A stretch of 64,000 nucleotides of DNA from Leptolyngbyaceae cyanobacterium (GTDB lineage: Bacteria; Cyanobacteriota; Cyanobacteriia; Cyanobacteriales; Aerosakkonemataceae): contig DATNQN010000057.1 in assembly GCA_036703985.1 (NCBI GenBank), positions 372,001-436,000 of the forward strand. The letters are read 5' to 3'. The stretch's first letter is position 1. Each line of letters opens with the position of its first letter. Position numbers and translations under genes: made by a program. Shown here piece by piece: positions 8,186-16,401 of the stretch. The notes beneath the pieces were generated by a model. The model was not told the DNA's origin. It ran no database searches and saw only the letters and a list, made by a program, of their open reading frames with translations.

Positions 8186-9955
8186 TCATCTACATAAATA
8201 ACGTCGAAATCTGAAACCTTCCACCTGACGCCAGCGAGGTTCGGCTTTCGCGCAATTTTGCTCCTCCAAAAGAATGGGAGCGTGAAAATTAACAGCCCAA
8301 ACATCTAAAGGTCGAGGAAGCTTAGCAACCGTTTGTAATAAAGTAGTTGCCGGATCGTTATTAGGATCGTTACAAGAATTATCTTTACACAAACCTTGAT
8401 GTTTATGCGCTAAAAGAAACCTAGCATCATAACCAAAACGCTTCAATTCCCAAGCTAATCCCATCATTCTGCCCGTTTGTCCGTGATGCTTGTGAGTATG
8501 AGCGATCAATACCGGAACCTCAGATTCCTTTTGAATTGCACTCGCGATCGCATCGCTGCGTTCGTGTTGCAAATAACCTACATTCCAAACTACAGTTATT
8601 CCACCCAGCAACCCAATGAGTAAAATTAGCCCCACAGATAATTTTCCGAATGTAATTGGTAGTCGGTAAATGTTTTTAGTTTGCTGGCTCCCATAAGCAG
8701 CAAAGCACGCTGCCAGTAATGCGATCGCAACTGGAAAATAAAAATATTGAAACCGAGGAGCCAGGGTTAAATCTGTCCCTAAAGCGTAAGTTATTCCCAA
8801 AATAACGAACAAAGAAGCTAAAAAATATATACTTAAATCTTTAACTCTAAAATGCTTATCTGGGTGTTCTCGAAAATTTACTATACTATATTTAATCATT
8901 TGAAATAACCAAAATAAAAAAGCCAAAATTACTATGATATAAAAACCGACATTTATAACATTTAAATTAGAAATATCTATCGGTATCAACAAAATTATCG
9001 ATAGCAGCCAAGATAATAACCGAATTAATGGGCCTAACCACCTGTTAACTGGGTCGCCTATATAAACCCATTTAGTTAACTCGCTATCTTGAATATCATG
9101 CAAAACAGGTAACCAAACTAATCCTCCTGCCAACGTTCCCAGTGCCACTATTAAAATAGGCCGCCAATGAGGTGATACGAACAAAGAATTTAAAGTATAT
9201 TTAACAGATAATTTTTCTCTTTCTTTGACTAAAATTAACAATAAAACTAATGCTTGAGCAATTAAAGTAAGGGCAAAAAAGTAATGATTGGCAATACCCA
9301 GGCTATTGATAATTACCCAAATTAATCCGAGCCAAGCTGGTAAAGACGATCGTTTTTCTACAAATCGAACAGCTACTATAAAACAACTCAAAGAAGCGAT
9401 AACTAATAGAATTCCTAATGTATAGTGACGTGCCTCTTGCGCCAAAAATATTCCTAAAGGCGATACGGCCATAATTGCTGCTGACAATTGTGCCACCAAC
9501 CGGGAACGAAATGCCAACCAAGCAAAACCAAACATCGCTGGTATGGACAGCACGCCGAATATAGCTGATAAAGCTCTTGATGCCCATACTAAAACTACTT
9601 CGTTTTGGATCGGAAATAGTTTTAACCAGAGGTGAGCTAGTACGAAGTAAAGTGGTGGGTGGGTACTTTCATTCAGCAGGCGATCGATCGCATCTCCTAC
9701 ACCGCGATCGATCTGCGGTTTTAAAGGTTGCAGCAGAGTATCGATATCGATCGCCCGATCCAAAGGTACGGTTTGAAAAGTATTCCCCAAACTAAAAACC
9801 ATTGTGGCAAATTCATCAGTCCACAACGGCTTCATTTCCAAACGACTAAAGCGCAAACTAGCGCCAATTATCACCCACATTAATAAAAAAAATAATTGAC
9901 CCCAACGACTGCGGAAAATAGCATTAAAACCAGACCAGTTTAACTTATCAACCAT
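8186..9955 (-). CDS. Membrane glycosyltransferase, GT39/ArnT-like (PMT_2 superfamily)
   Basis: This 589-aa polytopic protein has about 11-13 hydrophobic helices and a polar C-terminal domain of about 120 residues (from HERSDAIASAIQ on) with several cysteines. The first extracytoplasmic loop contains KPLWTDEFATMVFS; the Asp-Glu pair is the catalytic signature of lipid-phosphate-sugar-dependent glycosyltransferases. Next comes NESTHPPLYFVLAHLWLK, the conserved HPPLYY-type motif. It probably moves a sugar from a polyprenyl phosphate carrier to a lipid or protein outside the membrane; the substrate is unknown. Its start follows the repeat-bearing spacer after argG. Confidence 0.82.
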   Translation of the reverse strand: MVDKLNWSGFNAIFRSRWGQLFFLLMWVIIGASLRFSRLEMKPLWTDEFATMVFSLGNTFQTVPLDRAIDIDTLLQPLKPQIDRGVGDAIDRLLNESTHPPLYFVLAHLWLKLFPIQNEVVLVWASRALSAIFGVLSIPAMFGFAWLAFRSRLVAQLSAAIMAVSPLGIFLAQEARHYTLGILLVIASLSCFIVAVRFVEKRSSLPAWLGLIWVIINSLGIANHYFFALTLIAQALVLLLILVKEREKLSVKYTLNSLFVSPHWRPILIVALGTLAGGLVWLPVLHDIQDSELTKWVYIGDPVNRWLGPLIRLLSWLLSIILLIPIDISNLNVINVGFYIIVILAFLFWLFQMIKYSIVNFREHPDKHFRVKDLSIYFLASLFVILGITYALGTDLTLAPRFQYFYFPVAIALLAACFAAYGSQQTKNIYRLPITFGKLSVGLILLIGLLGGITVVWNVGYLQHERSDAIASAIQKESEVPVLIAHTHKHHGQTGRMMGLAWELKRFGYDARFLLAHKHQGLCKDNSCNDPNNDPATTLLQTVAKLPRPLDVWAVNFHAPILLEEQNCAKAEPRWRQVEGFRFRRYLCR

Positions 9956-10150
9956 TATTACGATTTCAGGATTAAAAGATTAATCAGGATTTAAAGATTA
10001 GAGGTTTAATCTGGATTGATTTGAAGATGGATAGGATTAATTTATTTCATTATTTCATCTTCAAATCTTGGATAAAGGATTAATTTTTTTTCCTTTCATC
10101 TTCAAATCCTGGACAAAGGATTATCTAATTCATCCTTTTATTGCCAACTT
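9956..10150. repeat. Spacer with imperfect direct and inverted repeats
   Basis: Two 30-base copies of a unit beginning TTTCATCTTCAAATC lie at 10053..10082 and 10094..10123 and differ at two positions. A reverse-complement copy of the core (GATTTGAAGATG) is at 10018..10029, so it can pair with either unit. Short GGATTTAAAGATTA-like repeats precede it. The stretch sits between the 3' end of argG and the start of the GT39 gene on the minus strand and could form alternative hairpins ending argG transcripts. Confidence 0.65.
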
Positions 10151-11392
10151 TTAGCCAAGCTTAACTTGACCGCTGGTAGCCAATACGCGGGCGCTCACAC
10201 CAAACACTCGCAGTAATCCTTCAGAGTCAGCATGATTGTAACTACCCACACCTTCCATAGAAGCATTTTCTTCCGAATATAGAGAGTGAGGCGCATTACT
10301 TGCCGAGACAAAAGAGATATTACCTTTGTAAACAGAAACGGTAATCGTTCCCGTTGCCAATTCTGCGGTAGGCGCGATCGCTTTTAGCGCCATTTGAGTG
10401 GCCAAATCGAACCAATAACCCTGATAAATCTGCTTGGCAACTAACAACGATAACCGATCGAAGAACTCGCGAGCGCGACGGTCTAAAATCAGTTGCAACA
10501 AGTAAGCATAGCAGGTTCCCAGCAATTCTACCCCTGGACTTTCATAAACTCCCCGCGACTTAATCCCCACAAAGCGATTTTCTACCAAGTGAGTGCCGAT
10601 ACCTACGCCATGCTTTCCACCCAGAGCATTTGCTTGCAAAATTGCTTCCACCAAATCAACCGAATTACCGTTAATTTTCACCGGGCGACCCTTCTCAAAT
10701 TCGACGATACACTCCTCTGCTGTATCTGGTGCATTTATGGGGTAGCAACCCATGATCGGCTTCACGAATTGGGCTGGCGTAGTCAGTTCTTCCAGCTTTC
10801 CCGACTCGTGAGTTAAACCTAATAAATTCGCATCCGTCGAATAGGGTTTATCCTTAGTAGCAGATACCGACAGCCCTTTTTCTTGACAAAAGTCGATCAT
10901 TTCGCTCCGACCGGGAAAACGAGCTAGAAATTCCTCATCTCGCCAAGGAGCGTAAACTTCAAATTCCGGAGCCAACATATTAGTAATTAGTTGAAACCGT
11001 ACCTGATCGTTGCCCCGTCCCGTCGCACCGTGACTGAAAATCGTCAGTCCCCTTTTTTTCATTTCTTCGATCATCGCCTTCGCCAAGACGCAACGGGCAA
11101 TTCCGGTAGTATTCCAGTAGCGTCCCTCATAGCAAGCTTGGGATTGAATCACCTGTAAACCCGCTTCTGCGATAGCTTCCCGTGCGGGTAACAACACGAA
11201 ATCTGCCGCCCCAGCCAATTGCATCCGCTTGCGAATGGCGTCCATATCCTCTTCATCCGGTTGTCCCAAGTCGGCAGTAAAGCAGACTACCCCCACTCCT
11301 TTATCCGTCAGCCAACGGGTAATCGTACAGCTATCAAGACCGCCAGAACCAGCAAATGCAACCGTTCTTCCCTTTAAATCTTCAGCTTTCAT
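10151..11392 (-). CDS. argG: Argininosuccinate synthase, divergent clade
   Basis: Joins citrulline and aspartate using ATP to make argininosuccinate, the penultimate step of arginine synthesis. The N-terminal nucleotide-binding loop reads AFAGSGGLDSCTITRW rather than the usual AYSGGLDTS. Other family segments are intact: ADLGQPDEED, HGATGRGNDQVRF, KPYSTDANLLGLTHE, NALGGKHGVGIG, ENRFVGIKSRGVYESPG and the YKGN and SLYSEENASME region. The ATG at 11392 (MKAEDLKGRT, 413 aa) is preferred over a GTG 69 bases upstream. It resembles a clade distinct from the usual cyanobacterial ArgG, as recalled, so it may be an extra copy or a replacement. Confidence 0.87.
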   Translation of the reverse strand: MKAEDLKGRTVAFAGSGGLDSCTITRWLTDKGVGVVCFTADLGQPDEEDMDAIRKRMQLAGAADFVLLPAREAIAEAGLQVIQSQACYEGRYWNTTGIARCVLAKAMIEEMKKRGLTIFSHGATGRGNDQVRFQLITNMLAPEFEVYAPWRDEEFLARFPGRSEMIDFCQEKGLSVSATKDKPYSTDANLLGLTHESGKLEELTTPAQFVKPIMGCYPINAPDTAEECIVEFEKGRPVKINGNSVDLVEAILQANALGGKHGVGIGTHLVENRFVGIKSRGVYESPGVELLGTCYAYLLQLILDRRAREFFDRLSLLVAKQIYQGYWFDLATQMALKAIAPTAELATGTITVSVYKGNISFVSASNAPHSLYSEENASMEGVGSYNHADSEGLLRVFGVSARVLATSGQVKLG

Positions 11393-11638
11393 GCCCAATT
11401 TCCTTATCCAATCGCATAGCGTATGTTTGCGTATGTTGTTTAATCGATCGCCAACCAGCACGAGAAAAGTAGGGGCGACCCATCATGTCTATCCCGCAAA
11501 ACAACGAGTTTTTATTATCTACCACTACAATGCCGATTCTTGTCCGCGAAGGCACAGATTTAAGTTTTCCCCGAATCGCAAATCGCTCGATCGCTCTTTA
11601 TACTATTGGCAGCCATACTCAGATCTTGCACCTGGCAT

Positions 11639-11653
11639 AGAAACCTGGTTTCT
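11639..11653. repeat. Short dispersed palindrome
   Basis: AGAAACCTGGTTTCT is a 15-base inverted repeat (7-bp arms) in the spacer between argG and the GT2 gene. It is the short form of the palindrome seen at 50818..50850. Such elements are common in cyanobacterial intergenic DNA. Confidence 0.55.
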
Positions 11654-11702
11654 GGCAAATCGCTAAACTTGAAAGCCTATATTAGCCCCTTCTCCTCAAA
11701 AC

Positions 11703-12641
11703 GTGTTTTTCAGCATAGTAATTCCCACTTACAACCGCAAACCAATTCTCCAAAAGTGCCTCCGCGCTTTGGAACGCCAGCATTTAGATGTTGGTAGCCC
11801 AGTTAATGGTTATGAAGTCGTGCTGGTCGATGATGGTTCCACAGATGGCACGATTTCTTGGCTAGAGTCCCATCACACCGAGTTTCCCCACCTGCGAATA
11901 TTTTCCCAAGACCACCAAGGGCCAGCCGCCGCCCGCAATCTCGGTGTAGAGAAAGCTAAAGGCGATACCATCATTTTTATCGATAGCGATTTGGTAGTCG
12001 CGGAAAACTTTCTGCAAGCCCATGCTGCCACATTGATTCAAGGGGAAAAAACGTTAGGTAGCGATCGCCTTTTCACCTACGGGCGCGTCATCAACACCTG
12101 TAACTTCGATAACCCAACCTCAGAACCCTACAAACTCACCGACTTCTCAGCTGCTTATTTTGCCACTGGAAATGTTGCGATCGCCCGTCACTGGCTTTTA
12201 ACAGCCGGACGATTCGACACCCGCTTTCAACTTTACGGCTGGGAAGACTTAGAACTAGGCGTGCGACTCAAAGCACTCAATTTAAAATTAATTAAATGTC
12301 CCGATGCCGTTGGTTACCACTGGCATCCACCCTTTAGCTTAGACCAACTACCCCAACTGATTGACAAAGAAATTCAACGCGGACGAATGGGAGTTCTTTT
12401 CTACCAAAAACATCCCACTTGGGAAGTTCGCATGATGATCCAAATGACTTGGCTGCATCGAATCCTTTGGGGTATTCTTTCCCTTGGCGGTTTACTAAAC
12501 GAAAGGACAATGGCTCCCTTATTGCAATTGCTAATCAAGACAGGTAAACCTCAATTAGCATTGGAAATCGCCCGTATTTTCCTTAATTGGTACAATGTCA
12601 GAGCAGTTTATGCCGCTTACGCTCAAATCGGAAAAAGTTGA
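11703..12641 (+). CDS. Family 2 glycosyltransferase
   Basis: Cytoplasmic GT-A fold enzyme, 312 aa. It opens at a GTG start with FSIVIPTYNRKPIL, then VVLVDDGSTDGT (nucleotide-sugar binding), GPAAARNLGVEKAKGD, the metal-binding DSD in FIDSDLVV, and YGWEDLELGVRL, the ED-type catalytic base. No clear membrane helix is present, but hydrophobic C-terminal stretches could bind the membrane. The sugar donor and acceptor are unknown. It is unlike the five clustered GT2 enzymes near 54-60 kb except in the fold motifs. No GTG-proximal ribosome site is obvious. Confidence 0.87.
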   Translation: MFFSIVIPTYNRKPILQKCLRALERQHLDVGSPVNGYEVVLVDDGSTDGTISWLESHHTEFPHLRIFSQDHQGPAAARNLGVEKAKGDTIIFIDSDLVVAENFLQAHAATLIQGEKTLGSDRLFTYGRVINTCNFDNPTSEPYKLTDFSAAYFATGNVAIARHWLLTAGRFDTRFQLYGWEDLELGVRLKALNLKLIKCPDAVGYHWHPPFSLDQLPQLIDKEIQRGRMGVLFYQKHPTWEVRMMIQMTWLHRILWGILSLGGLLNERTMAPLLQLLIKTGKPQLALEIARIFLNWYNVRAVYAAYAQIGKS

Positions 12642-12967
12642 ATTCCCTTCGTTAAAACTCTCATCGGCCAAAGAAAATGTTTTATTAGTACCTAATAAAA
12701 CAATTGATACTCCACGGCTGTAGAACCGCCAGACTTGAAACAAATTTCTAGAGCCAATATTCTGGTACTCTCCGTATAGTTATAAGTAAGGTAGAAGTAC
12801 CCTAAGAAGATCATTAGCTATTCTTAGTATTACCTGCTCGCCAGAATTCGATAAAGTTGTGGTATCTTAAGATGGCAATTTAAATGGCCATCTTCTTGAT
12901 TTCGGGTGTTTGGTGGAAGTAAAAACTTCCAAAAATACAACAATTCACTTTAACCTCAAACATTGTT
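12642..12967 (+). promoter_or_regulatory. Leader region with TTTCGGGTGTTT motif and hairpin
   Basis: About 325 bases precede the lipoprotein gene. They contain an inverted repeat GATGGC / GCCATC (12871..12892), then TTTCGGGTGTTT (12900..12911), followed at once by a perfect hairpin TGGAAGT-AAAA-ACTTCCA (12914..12931). The same 12-base motif followed by a hairpin recurs before rpsB (13718). I infer a transcribed leader with some shared regulatory or protein-binding role. No gene is seen in the rest. Confidence 0.4.
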
Positions 12968-13573
12968 ATGCTTGAACGGGCAAAAATTTTTGGTGTGATT
13001 TCAGTTCTCGCTCTTTCATTAGCAGCTTGCGGTGATAACTCAGGAACCGCTACTAATGAAACCACTCCATCAGATAACTCAACCACAGCAGTTACGCCCG
13101 CCGCTTCTCCTGTGGCAGACAAAACAACGACAACAGCTTCCGCATCCATCCCCGGAGTTAAAAGTCTCAGTGAAGTAAATTTGAAACCAGCACCTGCTAA
13201 TAGTAAATTTGGGGCTGGTGTATTTGATTTAGTTAATAATTCACCGGCATCAACACACAAGGTTTCTAAAGCAACTCCGATCAACCTAGCTGGTTGGGCT
13301 ATTCTACCTACCCAAGGAAAGCCAGCCGATAACGTAATTATTACTTTGGCAGACAACAAAACGGTTGTTGCCGTTGCTCCCGTAAATGTAGCAAGACCGG
13401 ATGTTGCTAAAGCATTAAACAATCCTGCTTATAAAAATACTGGCTGGAGCGCGCGAATTAATCCTTCCAGTTTACCAACAGACAAAGTAGTTCTGAAAGC
13501 TTGGGCTTACGATTCTGCCAGCAAAGAAGCTATTCCGCTCTCTGGTAACCACAACCTGGATTTAAGTGAGTAA
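12968..13573 (+). CDS. Secreted lipoprotein of unknown function, 201 aa
   Basis: The N-terminus is a lipoprotein signal peptide with lipobox SLAAC (Cys21), followed by a Thr/Ser/Ala-rich linker of about 45 residues and a compact domain from about residue 65. That domain contains FDLVNNSPASTHKVSKATPINLAGWAI, DNVIITLADNKTVVAVAP and a TGWSARINPSSLP segment, suggesting a beta-rich fold. It is probably anchored on the periplasmic face of a membrane. I do not recognise a function. A hairpin terminator follows six bases after the stop. Confidence 0.75.
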   Translation: MLERAKIFGVISVLALSLAACGDNSGTATNETTPSDNSTTAVTPAASPVADKTTTTASASIPGVKSLSEVNLKPAPANSKFGAGVFDLVNNSPASTHKVSKATPINLAGWAILPTQGKPADNVIITLADNKTVVAVAPVNVARPDVAKALNNPAYKNTGWSARINPSSLPTDKVVLKAWAYDSASKEAIPLSGNHNLDLSE

Positions 13574-13578
13574 CGCCT

Positions 13579-13632
13579 AAAAACGGGGGATATCTCACTG
13601 AGTGCTAAGACAATAGTAGTTCTCCCGTTTTT
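13579..13632 (+). terminator. Rho-independent terminator after the lipoprotein gene
   Basis: AAAAACGGGGGA (13579..13590) pairs with TCTCCCGTTTTT (13621..13632), with one mismatch and about a 30-base loop. The 3' arm ends in a T run. It separates the lipoprotein transcript from rpsB. Confidence 0.7.
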
Positions 13633-13689
13633 CATCAAATTCTCGAAATATCTACTTGCCCTGTTTAAGCACATTTGTGCTAGTTTAAA

Positions 13690-13797
13690 GGATGTTGTAA
13701 AAATCACACATCCGAGGTTTCGGGTGTTTCTGAAGAATAAAAATTCCTCAGAAATCCCCTTGGATGGAGGATTAACCCGAAAGGAGTTCGATCGAAT
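13690..13797 (+). promoter_or_regulatory. Candidate structured 5' leader of rpsB
   Basis: Two hairpins stand before rpsB. GGATGT (from 13690) pairs with ACATCC (to 13713). Then TTTCGGGTGTTT (13718..13729) leads into TCTGAAGAAT-AAAA-ATTCCTCAGA (13729..13752, one mismatch). A good ribosome site AAAGGAG lies about ten bases before the ATG. Ribosomal protein operons often use leader structures for autoregulation by the encoded protein. Assignment to S2 is inference; no named RNA family was recognised. Confidence 0.45.
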
Positions 13798-14595
13798 ATG
13801 CCAGTTGTCTCATTAGCTCAAATGATGGAGGCAGGGGTTCACTTTGGCCACCAAACTCGCCGTTGGAACCCGAAAATGTCTCCCTACATTTACACCTCCC
13901 GCAACGGAGTTCACATCATCGACTTGGTGCAAACAGCCCAGTTGATGGAAAATGCTTACAGCTATATGCGGACTGCTGCCGAGCAAGGAAAGAAATTTCT
14001 CTTTATCGGCACCAAGCGTCAAGCAGCCGGAATAGTAGCGCAAGAAGCCAGCCGTTGTGGAGCTTACTATATTAACCAACGTTGGTTAGGTGGAATGCTC
14101 ACCAACTGGGCTACCATCAAAACGCGGGTAGAGCGTTTAAAAGATTTGGAACGTCGCCAGGAAAGCGGTGCCCTAGATTTATTACCGAAAAAAGAAGCAG
14201 CCGTATTGCGTCGCGAGATGGAAAAGCTGCAAAAATATCTGGGCGGCATCAAAGCAATGCGGAAAATTCCCGATGTAGTGGTGATCGTAGATCAACGGCG
14301 GGAGTATAACGCAGTTCAAGAATGCTTGAAACTGGGAATTCCGATCGTATCTTTATTAGATACAAACTGCGACCCCGATGTAGTAGATATTCCCATTCCA
14401 GCTAACGATGACGCCATTCGATCGATTAAACTAATCGTTGGAAAATTGGCTGATGCCATCTACGAAGGTCGTCACGGTCAGCTAGAAGCAGCAGAAGAAG
14501 AAGACTACGAAGATTACGAAGGCGCTGAAGACGAGATCGACTACGATGAGAGTGAATACATCGATGAAGATGAGGATGAAGACACCGAGGAGTAG
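13798..14595 (+). CDS. rpsB: 30S ribosomal protein S2
   Basis: A core small-subunit protein. The whole S2 signature is present: [19 protein letters not shown] at the start, [39 protein letters not shown] and the [24 protein letters not shown] region. The C-terminus carries an extra acidic and tyrosine-bearing tail of about 36 residues (from about residue 229), rich in Asp and Glu. It forms an operon with tsf, with 42 bases between the genes. A structured leader lies upstream. Confidence 0.97.
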   Translation: MPVVSLAQMMEAGVHFGHQTRRWNPKMSPYIYTSRNGVHIIDLVQTAQLMENAYSYMRTAAEQGKKFLFIGTKRQAAGIVAQEASRCGAYYINQRWLGGMLTNWATIKTRVERLKDLERRQESGALDLLPKKEAAVLRREMEKLQKYLGGIKAMRKIPDVVVIVDQRREYNAVQECLKLGIPIVSLLDTNCDPDVVDIPIPANDDAIRSIKLIVGKLADAIYEGRHGQLEAAEEEDYEDYEGAEDEIDYDESEYIDEDEDEDTEE

Positions 14596-14637
14596 TCAGC
14601 GTTAATAAAGGTAAATAGAGTAGGGACAAAAAGCAAC

Positions 14638-15297
14638 ATGGCGGAAATATCTGCAAAAGCAGTCCAAGAACTGCGCCAAAAAACTGGCGCAGGCATGATG
14701 GATTGCAAAAAAGCGCTCATAGAAACCGGCGGCGACATGGAAAAAGCCGGCGATTGGCTGCGGCAAAAAGGATTGGCTCGGGCCGGTAAAATAGAAGCAA
14801 AAGCAGCAACAGATGGTTTAGTAGGTAGCTACATTCACACTGGTGGGCGAGTAGGCGTACTGGTAGAAGTCAACTGCCAGACTGACTTTGTTGCCCGCAC
14901 GGAAGGTTTTAAAGCCTTAGTACAAAACATTGCCATGCAGATTGCTGCTTCCCCCAACGTCGAGTACGTCAAGGTAAGCGATATCCCCTCCCAAGTCGTA
15001 GAAAAAGAAAAAGCGATCGAAATGGGACGGGAAGACCTGGGTAATAAACCAGAAAACATCAAAGAAAAAATCGTTCAGGGTCGAATTGAAAAACGCCTGA
15101 AAGAAATGACTTTGTTGGATCAACCTTACATCAAAGACCAAAACATCACGGTAGAAGAGTTGATCAAAAACAACGTAGCTCAGTTGGGTGAAAACATCCA
15201 AGTGCGCCGCTTCGCCCGTTTCGTATTGGGTGAAGGACTAGAAAAAGAAGAAAGCAACTTTGCAGAAGAAGTAGCCGCTCAAATGGGCGCTAAGTAA
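14638..15297 (+). CDS. tsf: Translation elongation factor Ts
   Basis: The guanine nucleotide exchange factor for EF-Tu. The TS-N domain ([22 protein letters not shown]) is followed by [40 protein letters not shown] and the core up to [19 protein letters not shown]. At 219 aa it has the shortened form usual in cyanobacteria, lacking the longer insertion of the E. coli protein. It is the second gene of the rpsB operon, closed by the terminator at 15323. Confidence 0.97.
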   Translation: MAEISAKAVQELRQKTGAGMMDCKKALIETGGDMEKAGDWLRQKGLARAGKIEAKAATDGLVGSYIHTGGRVGVLVEVNCQTDFVARTEGFKALVQNIAMQIAASPNVEYVKVSDIPSQVVEKEKAIEMGREDLGNKPENIKEKIVQGRIEKRLKEMTLLDQPYIKDQNITVEELIKNNVAQLGENIQVRRFARFVLGEGLEKEESNFAEEVAAQMGAK

Positions 15298-15322
15298 ATC
15301 GCAATGACTGTTTGGTAGCAAC

Positions 15323-15358
15323 AAAAACAGGTCAACCTTAAGTGGGTGACCTGTTTTT
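15323..15358 (+). terminator. Rho-independent terminator of the rpsB-tsf operon
   Basis: AAAAACAGGTCAACC pairs with GGGTGACCTGTTTTT (15-bp stem, one mismatch, six-base loop) and ends in a T run. It starts 26 bases after the tsf stop. Confidence 0.9.
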
Positions 15359-15420
15359 GGTTTCTGCCGTATCCTAAAAAAAGAAGTGTTGTCAGCTAAT
15401 TATCCGCAAACTATAAGGTG

Positions 15421-16377
15421 ATGGCGAGAGCGATCGAGCAAATCGAACGAGATATCGTAATCCTAGAAGAAACTACTTCCGCCCTGGCAGAAGAATTAAA
15501 GAAAATCTACGAGCGTTACCTGATTGCCTTAGGGCAGGCAACGCGACAGCAACTAATTGTGGCAAGTTATTATTTATGTACCCAAGGCTATCCCGAAGCT
15601 TTTCTCAGTTTATCTTTCAGTCAACGACAAAAACTACAACAAGATATTCAAAAGTTAGCTCGCGATGCTAAACAAGAGTTACTCGCTCAACTAGATTCCC
15701 CAACTAGCGCTGATATACCAACCAGCGCCGATGTAATATTCGTTAATCAAGATACTGGTTCCCTAGAACTCACAGAGGAATACCTAGAAGATTTGGTAGA
15801 AAAAGCCCTCAAAGCAGAAAATCAACCCCAAGAAACGCCAAAGGAAGAATCATTTGAAGCTGAAGAAAATCAGCAAGTAGAAGAAAAAGCACTAACAGAA
15901 AATTCCTCTTTGTCTTCACCGATCATCCTCAATAAACCAGAACAATTAACTCTTTGGCAAGAAAAATTGGAAAAGGCAATAGTCAAACGCCTCCAAAAAC
16001 TCTCCCGCGATAGCAACCGCCTTTTACATCAAGCAGGTATACTATCCAAAAAATTACCCGAACCACTCTTAGAAGCAGCAGCTAAAGTAGAAGCAGCTGG
16101 AGAAAGTATGCCGGGGCCACCTAACCTATTAAACTTAGTAATTGAAACCGAAAGTGACCCGGATTCACAAACCTCTACAGTTACTCATCTGGTTGCCATT
16201 CACCTGCGCTTATCCGAAATTGAATTTGCCGAACCTACAGTAGCAACCGGACGGCAGCAAATTCGCAGCTTATCTGCTAAACTCAGTAACCTGCGGCGCG
16301 ACTATCAAAAAAAACAGCGGGAAAAAGCAGTAGCAGAAGCCGAAGCCGCTTGGCGTTCTAGTTGGTATGAAAAATAA
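15421..16377 (+). CDS. Coiled-coil protein of unknown function, upstream of recG
   Basis: This 318-aa soluble, highly charged protein is predicted mostly helical. An N-terminal coiled-coil part (EQIERDIVILEETTSALAEELKKIYERYL, about 5-35) contains a conserved-looking QLIVASYYLCTQGYPEAFLSLS segment. A Glu/Gln-rich low-complexity linker spans about 130-180. The C-terminal half has two more helical stretches ending in LRRDYQKKQREKAVAEAEAAWRSSWYE. No enzyme motif is seen. I chose the ATG at 15421; a GTG lies one codon before. It sits 24 bases before recG, so co-transcription is likely, but a role in DNA repair is only a guess. Confidence 0.72.
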   Translation: MARAIEQIERDIVILEETTSALAEELKKIYERYLIALGQATRQQLIVASYYLCTQGYPEAFLSLSFSQRQKLQQDIQKLARDAKQELLAQLDSPTSADIPTSADVIFVNQDTGSLELTEEYLEDLVEKALKAENQPQETPKEESFEAEENQQVEEKALTENSSLSSPIILNKPEQLTLWQEKLEKAIVKRLQKLSRDSNRLLHQAGILSKKLPEPLLEAAAKVEAAGESMPGPPNLLNLVIETESDPDSQTSTVTHLVAIHLRLSEIEFAEPTVATGRQQIRSLSAKLSNLRRDYQKKQREKAVAEAEAAWRSSWYEK

Positions 16378-16401
16378 TAGGTCGATCGGAATGGGGAGGT
16401 T

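Noticed and set aside
11229-11666. A 145-codon plus-strand frame
   Set aside because: Mostly antisense to argG and without family resemblance.
12880-13422. A 180-codon minus-strand frame rich in Ala, Thr and Val
   Set aside because: It is the antisense of the Thr/Ala-rich lipoprotein gene, which has a clear signal peptide and terminator.
13600-13608. GAGTGCTAA, matching half of a CIRCE heat-shock element
   Set aside because: The partner TTAGCACTC nine bases upstream is absent, and the site lies within the terminator loop after the lipoprotein gene.
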